Source of the DNA: an uncultured Chloroflexaceae bacterium
GTDB taxonomy: Bacteria > Chloroflexota > Chloroflexia > Chloroflexales > Chloroflexaceae
Reading direction: 5' to 3'
Assembly: GCA_937141995.1 (NCBI GenBank)
Contig: CAKZQX010000994.1
Coordinates: 1-5,323, forward strand
DNA length: 5,323 bases
Notes under the pieces: model-generated
What the model was told of the DNA's origin: nothing
What the model saw: only the letters and a program-made list of their open reading frames with translations
Database searches by the model: none
Program-made: the position numbers and the translations under genes
Part shown: positions 4,623-5,323 of the stretch, piece after piece
Layout: each line of letters begins with the position of its first letter
Numbering within the stretch: position 1 is the first letter of the stretch

Positions 4623-5323
4623 ATGACCTATCTGTTAGTGATACTCTTCCCGGTTTCGATGGCGGCCAGTTGTTTTGTGCTACGTAAATATACGCAGTTT
4701 GTGATCATCGCCGCAGTTGCGGTACTGGCGACGCAGGCAGCGCTGATCGCCCAACTCCCGCTGAACCAACCGGCGCGGTTGCTGGGCGTTACGCTGACTC
4801 TGGATGCCCTGACGCAGTTGTTTATCCTGGTTTTCCTGGGATTAAGCGCGCTGGCTTTTATTGCCGCATTGCAGATTCCCCATGGCGAAAATTTTGTTGC
4901 TGTCGGGTTGCTGATTATGGCGCTGGTCTGCACCATCCTGCTGCTGCAAGATCCATTTATTGTCTCGCTCTTGCTGGTTGGCGCGGGCATGGCTGCAGTG
5001 CTGGCAATCGTCGATCTGCCCACGGGCGCGGGGATGCTGGTAGGAACCCGCGTGCTGGCAACAGCGCTGAAATATCTTGTGCTGATGGTTCTCGCCGGGG
5101 TGTTGATGTACCTGGCGTTTGTGCTGGCCGATATCTACCGACCGGGGGAGCTACCGGGGCGCATTCCCCTGGCCCGCTTTATCCTGGCACTGCTGGCGGC
5201 GGGATTTGCGCTGCGTATGGCGCTTATTCCCTTCCACACCTGGCTGCCCGATATGGTTGAAGATGCCGCGCCACTGGTCTCCGCACTGGTCATCGCGGTA
5301 ATTAATATTACCAGTCTGCTGGT
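4623..5323 (+). CDS. Second NuoN/HyfF-like antiporter subunit, N-terminal 233 residues (cut by window end)
   Basis: The frame opens at ATG 4623 (MTYLLVILFPVSMAAS) and stays open to the window end, so no stop is seen. The visible part has about eight membrane segments. ALKYLVLMVLAGVLMYL (148-164) is the TM6 block (usually alKYfllGalxSG) and ALIPFHTWLPDMVEDAAPLV (200-219) the TM7-TM8 block of the proton-translocating antiporter family. The basic residue five positions before PFH, usually the channel Lys, is R198. No Glu is found in the TM5 region (110-130), where the family normally has one. It follows the HyfE-like gene after 40 bp without an obvious Shine-Dalgarno and with no in-frame start codon in that gap. 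The order matches hyfE-hyfF. The remaining half of the protein, with its TM12 Lys, lies outside the window. Confidence 0.9.
   Translation, partial: MTYLLVILFPVSMAASCFVLRKYTQFVIIAAVAVLATQAALIAQLPLNQPARLLGVTLTLDALTQLFILVFLGLSALAFIAALQIPHGENFVAVGLLIMALVCTILLLQDPFIVSLLLVGAGMAAVLAIVDLPTGAGMLVGTRVLATALKYLVLMVLAGVLMYLAFVLADIYRPGELPGRIPLARFILALLAAGFALRMALIPFHTWLPDMVEDAAPLVSALVIAVINITSLL

Overview
The window is bacterial, roughly 58-60% GC by eye. It carries a single plus-strand gene cluster for a membrane-bound respiratory complex of the complex I / group 4 [NiFe]-hydrogenase superfamily. The intergenic DNA is rich in short repeats: heptamer tandems, TTGACGGTT-type tandems, CCCTGACC-type pyrimidine runs, and a hairpin element carrying the AGTCCCGGCTTCAGCC motif. 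Together with the gene content this resembles filamentous phototrophic Chloroflexota (Chloroflexus/Roseiflexus relatives). That assignment is an inference from style, not a proven identity.

Layout. Positions 1-335 hold the 3' part of a DUF433-type antitoxin gene, split by a 173-bp MITE-like element (72-244) with 16-bp terminal inverted repeats and a TTA target duplication. Removing the element and one TTA restores a continuous reading frame. Positions 332-477 look like degraded coding sequence of uncertain origin. Positions 478-839 are intergenic and contain a perfect 21-bp AT-rich inverted repeat (599-649), a TATAAT promoter with an extended -10 (758-763), and a leader of about 70 nt.

The cluster starts at 840. 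Its genes are: a 358-residue hydrogenase-large-subunit / NuoD-like protein; a repeat-filled gap of 108 bp; a 603-residue NuoL/M/N-type antiporter-like subunit; a 249-residue HyfE-like (NuoK-related) membrane subunit that overlaps the antiporter gene by 4 bp; and a second antiporter-like subunit that runs off the window at 5323. The order antiporter - HyfE-like - antiporter matches hyfD-hyfE-hyfF of E. coli hydrogenase 4. Here the large subunit comes first and has no fused NuoC domain. The small subunit (NuoB-like), NuoH-like and iron-sulfur subunits are not in the window and would be expected downstream.

The main point of interest is that the complex looks like a hydrogenase relative that is not an ordinary hydrogenase. 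The large subunit keeps three of the four NiFe-binding cysteines (C63, C352, C355), but the N-terminal bridging cysteine is Asp66 (CxxD). The conserved second-shell Arg is His300, the usual HRG is ERG, and the protein ends exactly after DPCxxCxxC with no cleavable tail. The first antiporter subunit lacks the TM5 Glu and the TM7 and TM8 Lys but keeps the TM12 Lys; the second has Arg for the TM7 Lys. This fits an energy-converting-hydrogenase-related (Ehr-like or Mbx-like) complex with an unknown electron acceptor or substrate and altered ion coupling.
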